Shown here: positions 53,433 through 62,565 of the stretch, piece by piece
Layout of the letters: each line of letters opens with the position of its first letter
Position numbering within the stretch: position 1 is the first letter of the stretch
DNA from: Lentimicrobiaceae bacterium
Lineage (GTDB): Bacteria > Bacteroidota > Bacteroidia > Bacteroidales > F082
Assembly: GCA_015061315.1 (NCBI GenBank)
Contig: SUWV01000005.1
Span: 1 to 64,000 of the forward strand
Reading direction: 5' to 3'
Length of the DNA: 64,000 nt
Made by a program: the position numbers and the translations under genes
The notes under the pieces: generated by a model
What the model was told of the DNA's origin: nothing
Database searches by the model: none
Seen by the model: the letters and a program-made list of their open reading frames with translations, nothing else

Positions 53433-54719
53433 ATGAAATATCAATCTATTCCTTTGGCTGAGCGTCTGCGTCCGACTTCGTTGGATCAGTATATAGGACA
53501 GGAACATCTTGTAGGTGAGAATGCTGTGTTACGTCGTGCTATTGAGAGCGGTCGCATTCATTCCATGATATTCTGGGGACCTCCAGGAGTGGGTAAGACG
53601 ACATTGGCTTCTATCATCTCCAAACAAGTGAAGAGACAGTTTTATGTGCTGAGTGCTGTCAGCAGCGGCGTGAAAGAAGTGCGTGAGGTGTTCGACAGAG
53701 CGCGTATGGCTCCGGATACGCCGATACTCTTTATTGATGAGATTCATAGGTTTAGCAAGTCACAGCAGGATTCACTTCTTAATGCTGTCGAGAAAGGTCT
53801 TGTGATATTAATAGGTGCTACTACAGAAAATCCGAGTTTTGAGGTAATATCACCATTGTTATCGCGATGTCAGGTTTATGTGTTGAAGTCGTTGGAGAAA
53901 AATGACTTGGATAAGCTTTTGGATAACGCTGTTTCAGTCTTGGAAAAAGATTACGATAAGAAGATAGAGCTTCAGGAGAAAGAAGCCTTGATGCATATCA
54001 GCGGTGGCGATGCTCGTAAGCTGCTTAATGCTATAGATTTAGTCGTTGGAATGATATATGAAGCTAATCCTGAAGCTGAGATTTTAACGATTACCAATGA
54101 TGTCACTACTCAGTATATCCAGAGTAATCTGTTGAAATACGATAGATTAGGGGAGATGCACTATGACATCATCTCTGCTTTTATCAAGTCGATGCGTGGC
54201 TCTGATCCTAATGCGGCTGTCTATTATTTGGCTCGTATGTTGGAAACTGGCGAAGATCCGCTTTTCATCGCTCGCCGTATGTTGATTCTCGCCTCGGAAG
54301 ATATTGGCAACGCTAACCCTAACGCTTTGTTATTAGCTAACACTTGTTTCGATGCAGTGAATAAGATTGGTTATCCTGAGAGTAGGATAATACTTTCACA
54401 GACTGCCATTTATCTTGCATCCTCGCCTAAGAGTAACGCTTCTTATATGGCTATCAACACCGCTCAGGAGGTCGTTCGTAAGACAGGTAATCTCAGCGTG
54501 CCTATGCACTTACGTAACGCCCCGACTAAGCTGATGAAGGATATCGGTTATAGCGATGGGTATAAATACGCTCACGATTATCAAGGTAATTTCGTGGAAC
54601 AGGAATTCCTACCGCAAGAGATTTCTGGTACTCGTTTCTATTCGCCTCAGAATAATCCTCGTGAGAACGAGATGCGAAACTCTCTGAGAAATAAATGGAA
54701 AGAGAAATACGGATATTGA
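53433..54719 (+). CDS. rarA: replication-associated recombination protein RarA
   Basis: A 428-residue clamp-loader-like AAA+ ATPase that acts at stalled replication forks. It starts with PLAERLRPTSLDQYIGQEHLVG and has Walker A GPPGVGKTT, Walker B FIDEIHRF, sensor 1 GATTENPSF and the C-terminal tetramerisation part with SDGYKYAHDY. Length matches E. coli RarA/MgsA. Single gene with its own promoter. Confidence 0.95.
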   Translation: MKYQSIPLAERLRPTSLDQYIGQEHLVGENAVLRRAIESGRIHSMIFWGPPGVGKTTLASIISKQVKRQFYVLSAVSSGVKEVREVFDRARMAPDTPILFIDEIHRFSKSQQDSLLNAVEKGLVILIGATTENPSFEVISPLLSRCQVYVLKSLEKNDLDKLLDNAVSVLEKDYDKKIELQEKEALMHISGGDARKLLNAIDLVVGMIYEANPEAEILTITNDVTTQYIQSNLLKYDRLGEMHYDIISAFIKSMRGSDPNAAVYYLARMLETGEDPLFIARRMLILASEDIGNANPNALLLANTCFDAVNKIGYPESRIILSQTAIYLASSPKSNASYMAINTAQEVVRKTGNLSVPMHLRNAPTKLMKDIGYSDGYKYAHDYQGNFVEQEFLPQEISGTRFYSPQNNPRENEMRNSLRNKWKEKYGY

Positions 54720-54721
54720 TT

Positions 54722-54762
54722 TAATTGACAATTGACAATTAACAATTAACAATTGACAATGT
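54722..54762 (+). repeat. 7-base CAATTRA array after rarA
   Basis: Five or so heptamers (CAATTGA / CAATTAA), followed by a degenerate TGTAGAGGTGCTCGGATGTGTG palindrome region as in the ABC-operon spacers (partial motif). Lies between convergent rarA and coaE. Confidence 0.7.
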
Positions 54763-54824
54763 ATATTGAATAATTGGGGATATAATCCTGTAGAGGTGCT
54801 CGGATGTGTGGCTTGAAATTGAGA

Positions 54825-55421
54825 TTATAAATTGTCGTTATTTTGTAATTCTTTCCAGATCTCAACGACTTGTGGAAATAGCATCTGTTTTCCATCATTA
54901 GTGATGACGAAATCTGATTTCTGGATTTTCGTTTCTTCGTCCCATTGCAGTCGCATTCTTGAGCGGACGTTCTCTTCGTTGCAGTTGTCGCGGAGCATGG
55001 CACGTTGAAGTCTGACATTTTCTGGCGCGGAGACGAATATGATCTTATCGAATTGACTTTCAAATTTCTTCTCAAAAAGAATAGCCGACTCGAATAGAAC
55101 GAAATCGGAGTTCTGACGCTTGCACCATCTGTCGAAGGTTTCGTTTAACTTAGGGTATAAAATTGTCTCTATGAATTGCAGCGCCTTAGGATTTTGAAAG
55201 AGATGATAGGAGAGGAGTTTCCTGTTAAGACTGCCGTCATGGAAATACACCTCGTCTTTGAAATAATCGACGATTTGTTTTCTTATTTCAGGAAGTAAAT
55301 ATAACATCTTAGTCTCTTCGTCAGAATAGAAAGTGTTGATGCCAAGATGGTTGAAGATTTTGCAGACCAAACTTTTACCGCTGCCGATATTTCCGGTGAT
55401 ACCTATTCTCTTAATTTCCAT
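54825..55421 (-). CDS. coaE: dephospho-CoA kinase
   Basis: A 198-residue kinase for the last step of coenzyme A synthesis. P-loop GITGNIGSGKS (about 7-17) and the lid/acceptor region (DRWCKRQNSDFVLFESAIL) are present, with the substrate-binding Arg in LQRAMLRD. Length is normal. It overlaps the YbbR gene by 11 bases and is last in the conserved DUF1573 - yajC - YbbR - coaE operon of Bacteroidales. Confidence 0.95.
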   Translation of the reverse strand: MEIKRIGITGNIGSGKSLVCKIFNHLGINTFYSDEETKMLYLLPEIRKQIVDYFKDEVYFHDGSLNRKLLSYHLFQNPKALQFIETILYPKLNETFDRWCKRQNSDFVLFESAILFEKKFESQFDKIIFVSAPENVRLQRAMLRDNCNEENVRSRMRLQWDEETKIQKSDFVITNDGKQMLFPQVVEIWKELQNNDNL

Positions 55422-56370
55422 TTTCTTCTATGATGATAAACTCGACTTCTTTAGGCTCTATGCTTATAATCTTAGTATTGTTTGGATAATCAGTGAGATA
55501 TATAGGAAGGAAATTGTTGCTTGCTGAGATGTCGGCAGTGTCGATATTGACTTTAAAAGAATTCTCTTTAATGATATTGTAATCTGTTAGAGATACTATA
55601 TATTTGATTTTCACCTTATCGGGGAAAAGTCTTAATTTCTTTTTAGAATTATTGACGATAGGCACATTAGCGACAGCTTCAGTATATTTCTCAACGAATA
55701 TCTTGACGTTTACTTTCTTGCAATCGGCATTGAGAGTCTCATCGAGTTTTAGCGGAATATTGGTATCGATATTTTGGTTTACGTTTCTTAACGATAATTT
55801 CTCAGTGTGAACATTATCTATTGATGCTATTTTGTTCTTTGGTCCATAAATAGTTACGTGGTCTGGAGTTAGCTTTATCTTTCCCAATCTGTTATATTGT
55901 TTCTCGTAAGTCAGGTCGACGTTAGGAATGACTTTAACTCTCACAGAATCTAATTGTTCGATGTTAAGTATTATTCTGTTTTCGTCGAAAGAAACTTCAT
56001 TAGGTTCGATGGTTAGGAAATTGGCGACTTTCTCCTTTGCGTAGCTACTGCTGAAAGAGTAGGTGCTTTCGCTGTTTTTATGCAAAGGCACCTCCTCTAA
56101 AGATATATCGACTGTGCGTCTTGACTTAGGTTTAAAATAATAATGTAACAATTCAAAGCCGCTTGTCGATAATGTTACTTTTATTTTCTGCGTTCCGTTG
56201 GTTAAGATCATGTTTGAGGGAGCGTCTTTCATGTTTATGGTAAGAGGTTCTGTGACAGTATAGTTTGTCGATAATTTTATAATTAACCACAGCAGAGCTG
56301 CTATGAAGACGAATGTCATCATAGTGCTAAATTGTTGAAATGTCTGCGATTTGTTTTTCTTTCTTACCAT
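55411..56370 (-). CDS. YbbR-like domain protein
   Basis: A 319-residue protein with one N-terminal membrane segment (about 15-35) and an extracytoplasmic part made of YbbR repeats (for example LTINMKDAPSN and VTIYGPKNKI). In firmicutes YbbR/CdaR controls the diadenylate cyclase CdaA; in Bacteroidales the gene is in this yajC-coaE operon and no cyclase is adjacent. Role here unknown. Confidence 0.85.
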   Translation of the reverse strand: MVRKKNKSQTFQQFSTMMTFVFIAALLWLIIKLSTNYTVTEPLTINMKDAPSNMILTNGTQKIKVTLSTSGFELLHYYFKPKSRRTVDISLEEVPLHKNSESTYSFSSSYAKEKVANFLTIEPNEVSFDENRIILNIEQLDSVRVKVIPNVDLTYEKQYNRLGKIKLTPDHVTIYGPKNKIASIDNVHTEKLSLRNVNQNIDTNIPLKLDETLNADCKKVNVKIFVEKYTEAVANVPIVNNSKKKLRLFPDKVKIKYIVSLTDYNIIKENSFKVNIDTADISASNNFLPIYLTDYPNNTKIISIEPKEVEFIIIEENGN

Positions 56371-56384
56371 CTTATGAAATAAAA

Positions 56385-56702
56385 TTATGCTGCGCCTCCA
56401 ACTTGACTTGCGTTAGGAATGATAGCAGATTTCTCAAATTCTATCTTTGTGTTGTGATCAACGCTGACAACAACAGTGTGTTCTCTTACTTCATCAACTT
56501 TACCGTGGATGCCACCTATAGTAACGATTTTGTCGCCTTTTTGTAAGCTTTCACGGAATTTCTGTTGTTCCTTAGCTCTCTTGTTTTGAGGACGGATAAA
56601 GAATAACCAGAAGATTACGAAGAGTAATACAATCATTAAAATTCCTGACCATGAGGATTGTTGTTGAGGTGCTTGAAGCAAAAACATGTTTAAAATGTTC
56701 AT
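56385..56702 (-). CDS. yajC: Sec translocon accessory subunit YajC
   Basis: A 105-residue protein with one membrane segment (about 18-38, ILMIVLLFVIFWLFFIRPQNK), the conserved RPQNKR turn and a soluble domain with GDKIVTIGGIHGKV. YajC joins SecDF near the SecYEG channel. It lies between DUF1573 and YbbR in the usual order. Confidence 0.93.
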   Translation of the reverse strand: MNILNMFLLQAPQQQSSWSGILMIVLLFVIFWLFFIRPQNKRAKEQQKFRESLQKGDKIVTIGGIHGKVDEVREHTVVVSVDHNTKIEFEKSAIIPNASQVGGAA

Positions 56703-56713
56703 AATTACTTAAT

Positions 56714-57166
56714 TTAAAATGTGTTAATATTTTCTACTTGTGCTTTAATTCTCAATATTGTTTCAGAAGGATTAGTGTTGGCTTTCACCACTAAGCGCTT
56801 GTTTTGAAAACCTTTGTGACCTTTGCTGTCGTAAGTTATTGTTATTTTTCCTTCTCCGCCTGGCTTGATAGGTTCGTTGGAATAATCGGGTGAAGTACAA
56901 CCGCATGTCTTTTCTATGTTGGTTATTATCAATGGAGCATCGCCTACATTCTTGAATTTGAAAGTGTAGCTCACTTGTTCGCCTTGTAATATCTTGCCGA
57001 AATCGTGTTCTGTCTTTTCAAATTTAATTGCAGGGACGTTATTTCCTTTTCTTACGCCATCAGCTGAACTCGGATTGTTTACCAAACTTGTATCTAATTT
57101 GCTTTCCTTTGTCTCACACGACACCAAACCCACGATTATTAATAATGATAATATGATTCTTTTCAT
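56714..57166 (-). CDS. DUF1573 lipoprotein
   Basis: A 150-residue predicted lipoprotein (lipobox LVSC, Cys near 17). The DUF1573 domain is an Ig-like beta-sandwich with KFEKTEHDFGKILQGEQVSY and the Cys pair in KTCGCTSP. Role unknown, though such domains often bind or deliver metals or sugars. First in the operon with yajC, YbbR and coaE. Confidence 0.9.
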   Translation of the reverse strand: MKRIILSLLIIVGLVSCETKESKLDTSLVNNPSSADGVRKGNNVPAIKFEKTEHDFGKILQGEQVSYTFKFKNVGDAPLIITNIEKTCGCTSPDYSNEPIKPGGEGKITITYDSKGHKGFQNKRLVVKANTNPSETILRIKAQVENINTF

Positions 57167-57228
57167 TGTTGTTTTTATTCTTTAACGTTTTATATTAACT
57201 ATTGTTTTAATTCCTCATTCTTTCAATA

Positions 57229-57317
57229 AGACGTGTCAATAATATATCATTTATTTTTTATCGGTATTATCGACGCGTCTCTACAATTCTTCATTCTTCA
57301 TTCTTCATTATACATTA
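57229..57317. repeat. AGACG/CGTCT palindromic element and TTCATTCTT array
   Basis: 57229-57244 and 57265-57280 form a 16-bp stem with two G-T pairs; its ends match the AGAGACG/CGTCTCT family seen elsewhere. It is followed by CTCTACAA and ATTCTTC-type 9-mers (57285-57317). It lies after the T9SS-cargo gene on the minus strand and before the DUF1573 operon; probable terminator. Confidence 0.7.
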
Positions 57318-57319
57318 TA

Positions 57320-58570
57320 TCACCTTCCGCTGCCGAAAATTGTCACAGAACCTTGGTAACGATGATTTTCGTGTTCTCCGACACATTCTAACACATAGAA
57401 ATATGTTCCGTCAGGTAATTTGCCTCCGTCCCAGTCGTTTTGATAATCTGATGATTTATATACTATTCTTCCCCATCTGTTAAAGACTGTCAGTTGGGTT
57501 CTTATGTAATAGTCTCTCAGAGGATTATAGGAGTCATATTCAAATCCTCTTGTTGTCTCGTTTTCATTTTCGTTGTTACTGCCTGCGGTAGGATCATTGT
57601 CGATGATGAAGAAATCGTTGATACCGTCGCCGTTAGGAGTGAAGACGTTAGGAATTTTCAACTTGACAGGAAGGACTATCATGTTGGTAGAGAATGTGGT
57701 GTCGCAACCGTAAGCTGCTGATTTTACGTTTAATTCTACTCTGAAAGGACTTCCAGACTTTGATGTCTGTGCATATACGTTTGTAGGTTCTTCCAAGATA
57801 GAAGTGCTTGTGATTTCGCTTGGTTTGTCAGGATTGTCGAAAAATGCCCATGACCAAGAGTTATATTCTATGGAATCGACGTCGCCCTCGAAGCTGAAAG
57901 TGACGTAAGGGTTTTGGATATAAGCAGTGTCTTTAGGATCTGAGATGATTTCTAAAACTGGGTTAGGGTAGGCTCTCGGAGTAAATGAAGCTGTGCGGAC
58001 GCAGGTATCGCCTTCAGCAGTAACGCCAGTGACATCTACATGATATTCTTTCCAAGCTTTCAATCCGATAGCTTCTTGCGGGTTGTTAGGGTTGGTCCAT
58101 ATATTCTCGTTATTCGACCACCATTCATATGTGAATGAAGTATATTTATCTCCAGAAGCAGTTGCTATGACTCTTGCATTTTGTCCGTTTTCTGCATTGT
58201 TGTTACTGCAAGTCAGTTGAGTCTGTTCAAATTCAATCTCGAAAGTCTCAAGCATATCGATGGTGATTTCGTCCTCGCATTCTTCCTGTGTTTGAACGTT
58301 AAAGACTTTAACGCCATATTTAACACCGTTTTCTGTTATCTCGGCAGTAAGGTGAAAATTTGTCTCGCCACTGATGTCGATTCCGTTCTTGCTCCATTGA
58401 TAAGTGCAATTCGGATTGGCGTCAACACTCATGTTTATCTCTTCCCCGTAGCATACAGGAAAACTGACCCAATCATCGACCTTAATCTTACAATTTATTT
58501 GTGCTTCTACTCCGACTATATTGAAGACAAGCAACAATAGGACAATTATTTTTGATATATTTTTATTCAT
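57320..58570 (-). CDS. T9SS cargo protein with type B sorting domain
   Basis: A 416-residue secreted protein: signal peptide (cut near VEAQ), several Ig/PKD-like beta modules with Cys pairs, and the C-terminal gliding-motility-type (CHU_C, type B) sorting domain. The domain begins PNVFTPNGDGINDFF and contains VFNRWGRIVYKSSDYQNDWDG. Cargo with this tail is exported across the outer membrane by the type IX system. Promoter box TATCTTTG at 58597-58604. Likely surface adhesin or matrix protein. Confidence 0.9.
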   Translation of the reverse strand: MNKNISKIIVLLLLVFNIVGVEAQINCKIKVDDWVSFPVCYGEEINMSVDANPNCTYQWSKNGIDISGETNFHLTAEITENGVKYGVKVFNVQTQEECEDEITIDMLETFEIEFEQTQLTCSNNNAENGQNARVIATASGDKYTSFTYEWWSNNENIWTNPNNPQEAIGLKAWKEYHVDVTGVTAEGDTCVRTASFTPRAYPNPVLEIISDPKDTAYIQNPYVTFSFEGDVDSIEYNSWSWAFFDNPDKPSEITSTSILEEPTNVYAQTSKSGSPFRVELNVKSAAYGCDTTFSTNMIVLPVKLKIPNVFTPNGDGINDFFIIDNDPTAGSNNENENETTRGFEYDSYNPLRDYYIRTQLTVFNRWGRIVYKSSDYQNDWDGGKLPDGTYFYVLECVGEHENHRYQGSVTIFGSGR

Positions 58571-58596
58571 CAGTATGATATGCTTTTTGATTTCTG

Positions 58597-58604
58597 CAAA
58601 GATA
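58597..58604 (-). promoter_or_regulatory. -7 box of the T9SS cargo gene
   Basis: TATCTTTG on the minus strand, 26 bases before the start codon at 58570. Confidence 0.65.
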
Positions 58605-58707
58605 AGAAAAAAACGTGTAATAATAATGTGAAACTCTATCTTTTATTGTATAATGATTAAGAAAAAAATCCTTTGATTTGTTATAAATAAGGAAGCAAAG
58701 ACTTGAA

Positions 58708-58742
58708 CAATCTACTTGTTGTCTCGTTGTCTCATTGTCTTT
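58708..58742 (+). repeat. 8-base array CTTGTTGT/CTCGTTGT
   Basis: Four octamers of the same family as the ABC-operon and permease arrays, in the 384-base gap 58571-58954. Confidence 0.65.
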
Positions 58743-58810
58743 ATAATGACAAAATGTCATTTATTTTTAAATGGAAATAATTTTGATATAGAAGAGGCGA
58801 GCTTATAATT

Positions 58811-58914
58811 AGCAGCCGTTGTGCGTTAGGGATTGGAGCGGCATCCTTTGCGAGCGTAGTTTACGGAGCGAGCAAAGATAGAGCGGAAAGCCCGACGGCG
58901 TAGCCGGAACGCCC
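58811..58914 (+). ncRNA. G+C-rich structured element before clpB (candidate RNA)
   Basis: A 104-base island much richer in G+C than its surroundings. Nested pairings are visible: GCGTT (58823-58827) with AACGC (58908-58912); GGG (58829-58831) with CCC (58891-58893); ATCcTTTGC (58843-58851) with GCAAAGAT (58872-58879); and an apical CGTA-GTT-TACG hairpin (58855-58865). The AGCGGCATCC ... AAAGATAGAGCGGAAAGC text resembles a repeated structured element known from many Bacteroidetes genomes, possibly the Flavo-1 RNA class. It ends 40 bases before the clpB start. Strand is unproven; RNA versus DNA role is open. Confidence 0.55.
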
Positions 58915-58954
58915 AAAAACAAAAGATTATACAAACAACCAAAAAATATAAAAA

Positions 58955-61108
58955 ATGAATAACAATCAATCGTACAAATCAAACCAAAATTACGAATCAT
59001 TGAATCGTTATGCACGAAATCTCAATGAGTTAGCATCGTCGGGAAAGTTAGATCCCGTCATTGGACGCGATGATGAGATAAGGCGAGTTTTGCAGATACT
59101 CTCGCGACGTACCAAAAACAATCCTATATTAATAGGTGAGCCAGGAGTGGGAAAGACGGCAATAGCAGAAGGACTTGCGCAAAGAATAATTCATGGCGAT
59201 GTGCCTGAAAATCTTAAGTCTAAGAAAGTATATTCTTTGGATATGGGCGCACTGATAGCAGGCGCGAAATATCAAGGCGAGTTTGAAGAACGACTGAAAA
59301 ACGTTGTGAAAGAAGTGGTTGAAAGCGAAGGCGAGATAGTGCTTTTCATTGATGAGATACACACATTAGTCGGAGCAGGCGCGACATCAGGCGCGATGGA
59401 CGCCGCTAACATACTGAAGCCGGCACTTGCGCGAGGAGAGCTGCAAGCCGTAGGGGCCACGACGCTAAACGAATATCAGAAGTATTTTGAGAAAGACAAG
59501 GCTTTAGAACGTCGTTTTCAGATAGTTATGGTCGATGAGCCTTCAGAAGAAGACGCCATCTCTATCATGAGAGGACTTAAAGAAAAATATGAGAACCATC
59601 ATCAGGTGAGGATTTTAGACGAAGCAATAATAGCTGCTGTTGACCTTTCAATACGTTATATATCAAATCGTTTCCTCCCAGATAAAGCTATCGACCTCGT
59701 TGATGAAGCCGCATCGCGACTGAGATTGCAAATAAATTCTTTGCCAGAAGAACTTGAAAATATACAACGTAAGATTCGCCAGCTTGAGATTGAACGCGAG
59801 GCTATTAAACGCGAGAACGATAAGAAGAAGGTGAAGGAGCTTACAAAAGTGATTGAGGAACTCAGCAACGAACGTGATAAGATTAAGTCGCGTTGGGAGT
59901 CGGAGCGAGGCTTCATAGAGAAGATACAGAATGAGAAGAAGAATATAGAACGTTATCGTTATGAGGCAGAGACGGCTGAACGAGAAGGCAATTACGGACT
60001 TGTGGCAGAGCTGCGTTATGGTAAGATTCCAAATGCCGAGAAAGCCATAGAGCTTGCGAAAGAAGAGCTGAAGAAAGCTCAGGGCGACAATCCGCTTATT
60101 GAAGAAGTCGTTAATGCAGAAGATATTGCGGAGATCGTCTCACGATGGACGGGCATCCCTGTGAATAAGATGATGCAGAGCGAGCGCGAGAAACTACTCA
60201 ATTTGGAAAAGGAATTACATAAACGTGTCGTGGGACAAGATGAGGCTATCGTGGCTGTGTCGGACGCGATACGTAGGAGCAGGGCAGGACTTCAGGATTC
60301 GCATCGTCCGATAGGTTCGTTTATCTTCTTGGGAACGACGGGAGTCGGTAAGACAGAGTTAGCTAAAGCATTGGCGGAGTTTCTCTTCGATGACGAGAAT
60401 AATATGGTGCGTATTGATATGTCGGAATATCAGGAACGTCACTCCGTTTCGAGATTGATAGGAGCGCCTCCAGGTTATGTCGGCTACGATGAAAGCGGTC
60501 AGCTGACAGAAGCAGTGCGTCGTAAGCCTTATTCAGTAGTCCTTCTCGATGAGATAGAAAAGGCACATCAAGATGTTTATAATATTCTGCTTCAGATATT
60601 AGACGACGGCAGATTGACCGACAACAAAGGACGTCTCGTAGATTTTAAAAATACTATCATTATCATGACGTCCAACATAGGGGCGATGGCGATACAGGAG
60701 ATGATTAGTAAGAACACTGAAGCCGATACTGACTTCGATGAGATGCGTAATAAGGTGATGGAGATATTACGTCAGTTTATGAAGCCAGAGTTCTTGAATC
60801 GTATCGACGACATCATTATGTTTACGCCATTGTCGAAGGAGCAGATTATCAATGTGGTGGCTATGCAGTTCCATTCTTTGAAGAAGATGTTGAAGAGAAA
60901 CGACATCGAGATTGAGATGACGACAGAAGCCATGAAACATATTGCTGAGACGAGTTATGATGTCCGTTACGGTGCGCGACCTGTGAAGCGCATGATGCAA
61001 CGCGAACTGATTAACGACTTGTCGAAGATGATATTATCTGATAAAGTGAATAAGGATAAGCCGATAATTGTCGATTGTGAAGGGGAGAAGATAGTGTTTA
61101 GGAATTAA
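58955..61108 (+). CDS. clpB: ClpB-type disaggregase without N-domain
   Basis: A 717-residue double-AAA+ chaperone that threads aggregated proteins. AAA1 has GEPGVGKTA and [10 protein letters not shown]; then a full coiled-coil middle domain (about 260-400, the ClpB hallmark absent from ClpA); AAA2 has GTTGVGKTE and LLDEIEKAH, and the C-terminal small domain. The usual N-terminal Clp_N domain (about 140 residues) is missing: the protein starts with a short linker then [21 protein letters not shown]. Upstream is the structured element, not a frameshifted N-domain, so the short form is real here. ClpB lacking the N-domain still works in other bacteria. A second full clpB may exist elsewhere. Confidence 0.9.
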   Translation: MNNNQSYKSNQNYESLNRYARNLNELASSGKLDPVIGRDDEIRRVLQILSRRTKNNPILIGEPGVGKTAIAEGLAQRIIHGDVPENLKSKKVYSLDMGALIAGAKYQGEFEERLKNVVKEVVESEGEIVLFIDEIHTLVGAGATSGAMDAANILKPALARGELQAVGATTLNEYQKYFEKDKALERRFQIVMVDEPSEEDAISIMRGLKEKYENHHQVRILDEAIIAAVDLSIRYISNRFLPDKAIDLVDEAASRLRLQINSLPEELENIQRKIRQLEIEREAIKRENDKKKVKELTKVIEELSNERDKIKSRWESERGFIEKIQNEKKNIERYRYEAETAEREGNYGLVAELRYGKIPNAEKAIELAKEELKKAQGDNPLIEEVVNAEDIAEIVSRWTGIPVNKMMQSEREKLLNLEKELHKRVVGQDEAIVAVSDAIRRSRAGLQDSHRPIGSFIFLGTTGVGKTELAKALAEFLFDDENNMVRIDMSEYQERHSVSRLIGAPPGYVGYDESGQLTEAVRRKPYSVVLLDEIEKAHQDVYNILLQILDDGRLTDNKGRLVDFKNTIIIMTSNIGAMAIQEMISKNTEADTDFDEMRNKVMEILRQFMKPEFLNRIDDIIMFTPLSKEQIINVVAMQFHSLKKMLKRNDIEIEMTTEAMKHIAETSYDVRYGARPVKRMMQRELINDLSKMILSDKVNKDKPIIVDCEGEKIVFRN

Positions 61109-61155
61109 CAATTGACAGTTAACAATTAACAATTAACAATTAACAATTAACAATT
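61108..61155 (+). repeat. 7-base CAATTAA array after clpB
   Basis: Six heptamers directly after the clpB stop, followed by GATAAGGGCGTGG. Same family as 54722 and the ABC-operon spacers. Confidence 0.75.
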
Positions 61156-61220
61156 GAGATAAGGGCGTGGTTTTATAGCTGCGTCCTTTTTGTTTATTTA
61201 CTTATAAATTTTCCTTAATA

Positions 61221-61315
61221 AAGACTTTCGTGCATTTTCGTGGATATTCGTGGACATTCGCGCCCTTTCGTGGACATTCGTGGATATTCGCGTCTTTTAG
61301 TGGACATTCGTGGAC
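61221..61315. repeat. 10-base ATTCGTGGAY array
   Basis: About nine decamers (TTTCGTGGAC, ATTCGTGGAT, ATTCGCGCCC...) with an exact 10-base period. It is followed by a hairpin shared with 62718-62745. A related array is at 62665-62711. Confidence 0.8.
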
Positions 61316-61319
61316 AAAA

Positions 61320-61347
61320 AAATCCGCCGAATTTCTCCGACGGATTT
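61320..61347 (-). terminator. terminator after the AbiEii-type toxin gene
   Basis: AAATCCG...CGGATTT hairpin with internal CCGAATTTCTC; on the minus strand it ends in TTTTTTTG, five bases after the gene stop at 61352. Nearly identical to the terminator of rpsP at 62718-62745. Confidence 0.85.
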
Positions 61348-61351
61348 TCAT

Positions 61352-61993
61352 TTATTTCAATTTATGCAAAATATACTCTCTAATCTGTTCTTTGTTGACA
61401 TTATATTTCGGTTCTAATGTCGAGAAATTGTCATCTTGAATAAATTGTCCGCCTAACAGCATTGCAATGATATTCTTCGTGGTTAGACGATGCCTTGATA
61501 ATTTGAGCGCTTTTTCAATGCCTTTGTGAATAGAATGTCCTTCTTGCAAAATACTATAGATGTCGTAGTAGTCGCGGAATTTCATCCTACGCAACATGAC
61601 TTCCATTTTCATTGCCATAATTGATTCTATATCGGCCAAGCGTATATTGCCAAGATATTCTATAGGTGATGATACTGGAGAATAGTTGTCACTTACAAAA
61701 AAAGACAGTTTTACACCTTTAACCAAAAATTCAACTTGGTCAAATCCAAGCATATTGAAGTTTTCTATTTCTCCAATCTTTTCCTCAATTTCTTTTTCTA
61801 TCAAATTCCATTTGACTTCAGGTTTTTCTGTTTTAGATGTGCGCCACGTCATAAAGTCAAGATCTTCGCTTTTACGATGACCTATTTGTATGGCAAGTGC
61901 TGTGCCTCCACATAAGATATATGGCTTTATACATTCTAACTGAGACACTTGTTCTATAATAGCTTCAATCTTACTCGTTAATCCCTGTCTCAT
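61352..61993 (-). CDS. AbiEii/AbiGii-type nucleotidyltransferase (probable toxin)
   Basis: A 213-residue nucleotidyltransferase-fold protein. The family motif GGTALAIQIGHRKSEDLDF is present (G29-G30, D44/D46 as metal ligands), and the helical C-terminal part carries KFRDYYDIY. In AbiE and similar type IV systems the toxin adds nucleotides to tRNA or other targets and stops growth, for example on phage attack. It overlaps the upstream HTH gene by 23 bases and is followed by a strong terminator, as expected for a compact toxin-antitoxin operon. Target not known. Confidence 0.88.
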   Translation of the reverse strand: MRQGLTSKIEAIIEQVSQLECIKPYILCGGTALAIQIGHRKSEDLDFMTWRTSKTEKPEVKWNLIEKEIEEKIGEIENFNMLGFDQVEFLVKGVKLSFFVSDNYSPVSSPIEYLGNIRLADIESIMAMKMEVMLRRMKFRDYYDIYSILQEGHSIHKGIEKALKLSRHRLTTKNIIAMLLGGQFIQDDNFSTLEPKYNVNKEQIREYILHKLK

Positions 61994-62552
61994 ATGATGA
62001 TTTTTTTAGTAAATTATTGATATGTTTTTTTTCGACCTTGGCTAAATATTTTTCAGGTTCTTTGATTCCGAAATAATACATAGCAATCATCACGTTAAGC
62101 ATCTGCATATATTCTCCCTGTATTGCCATTCGTTCTTGCCATATTTGTTGAATTTGTTTGCGAGGAAAAAGTTCAAACATTAGGTCTATATCATTCATAT
62201 CAAGTATAGTGAAACATTTTTCGATTAGTTCTTCGTCCGGTATGTTATCAAAAGATTTAATATCATACGACCAAAATGCGTTCTTGTTCATTAGCGTCTC
62301 GCATAAGTGATTTCGTATATGTCGTTTCCGTCTTTGAATGGCTTGCATTGATTGAATCTTCATAAGTTCACCGTCTGCTAACGAAAAATAGGATTCTAAT
62401 TTCATGGCAAGTTGTAGCGACATTTCACGTTTACCGTTAATTACACAGCTGAGCAACTGACGCGAAACTTTTATATCGCGAGCTACAATAGATTGTGACT
62501 TACCTACATGGAATATTAATTCGTTTATATATTGTCCTACATCATAATTCAT
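61971..62552 (-). CDS. HTH antitoxin with C-terminal DUF6922-like domain
   Basis: A 193-residue protein. The N-terminal XRE/Cro-type helix-turn-helix (about 12-60, with SQSIVARDIKVSRQLLSCVI) should bind the palindrome in its own promoter. The C-terminal half (about 85-160, FWSYDIKSFDNIPDEELIEKC) resembles the DUF6922 module found next to AbiEii toxins. It overlaps the toxin gene by 23 bases. Taken together: an autoregulated antitoxin/toxin pair. DUF6922 match is by memory of its pattern, so moderate certainty. Confidence 0.8.
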   Translation of the reverse strand: MNYDVGQYINELIFHVGKSQSIVARDIKVSRQLLSCVINGKREMSLQLAMKLESYFSLADGELMKIQSMQAIQRRKRHIRNHLCETLMNKNAFWSYDIKSFDNIPDEELIEKCFTILDMNDIDLMFELFPRKQIQQIWQERMAIQGEYMQMLNVMIAMYYFGIKEPEKYLAKVEKKHINNLLKKSSYETGINE

Positions 62553-62565
62553 AATGGTAATATTA

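Noticed and set aside
58809..59015. Minus-strand frame across the structured element
   Set aside because: No family match and overlaps the start of clpB; the region is better explained by the structured element.
61221..61315. Decamer array as CRISPR
   Set aside because: 10-base period without spacers.
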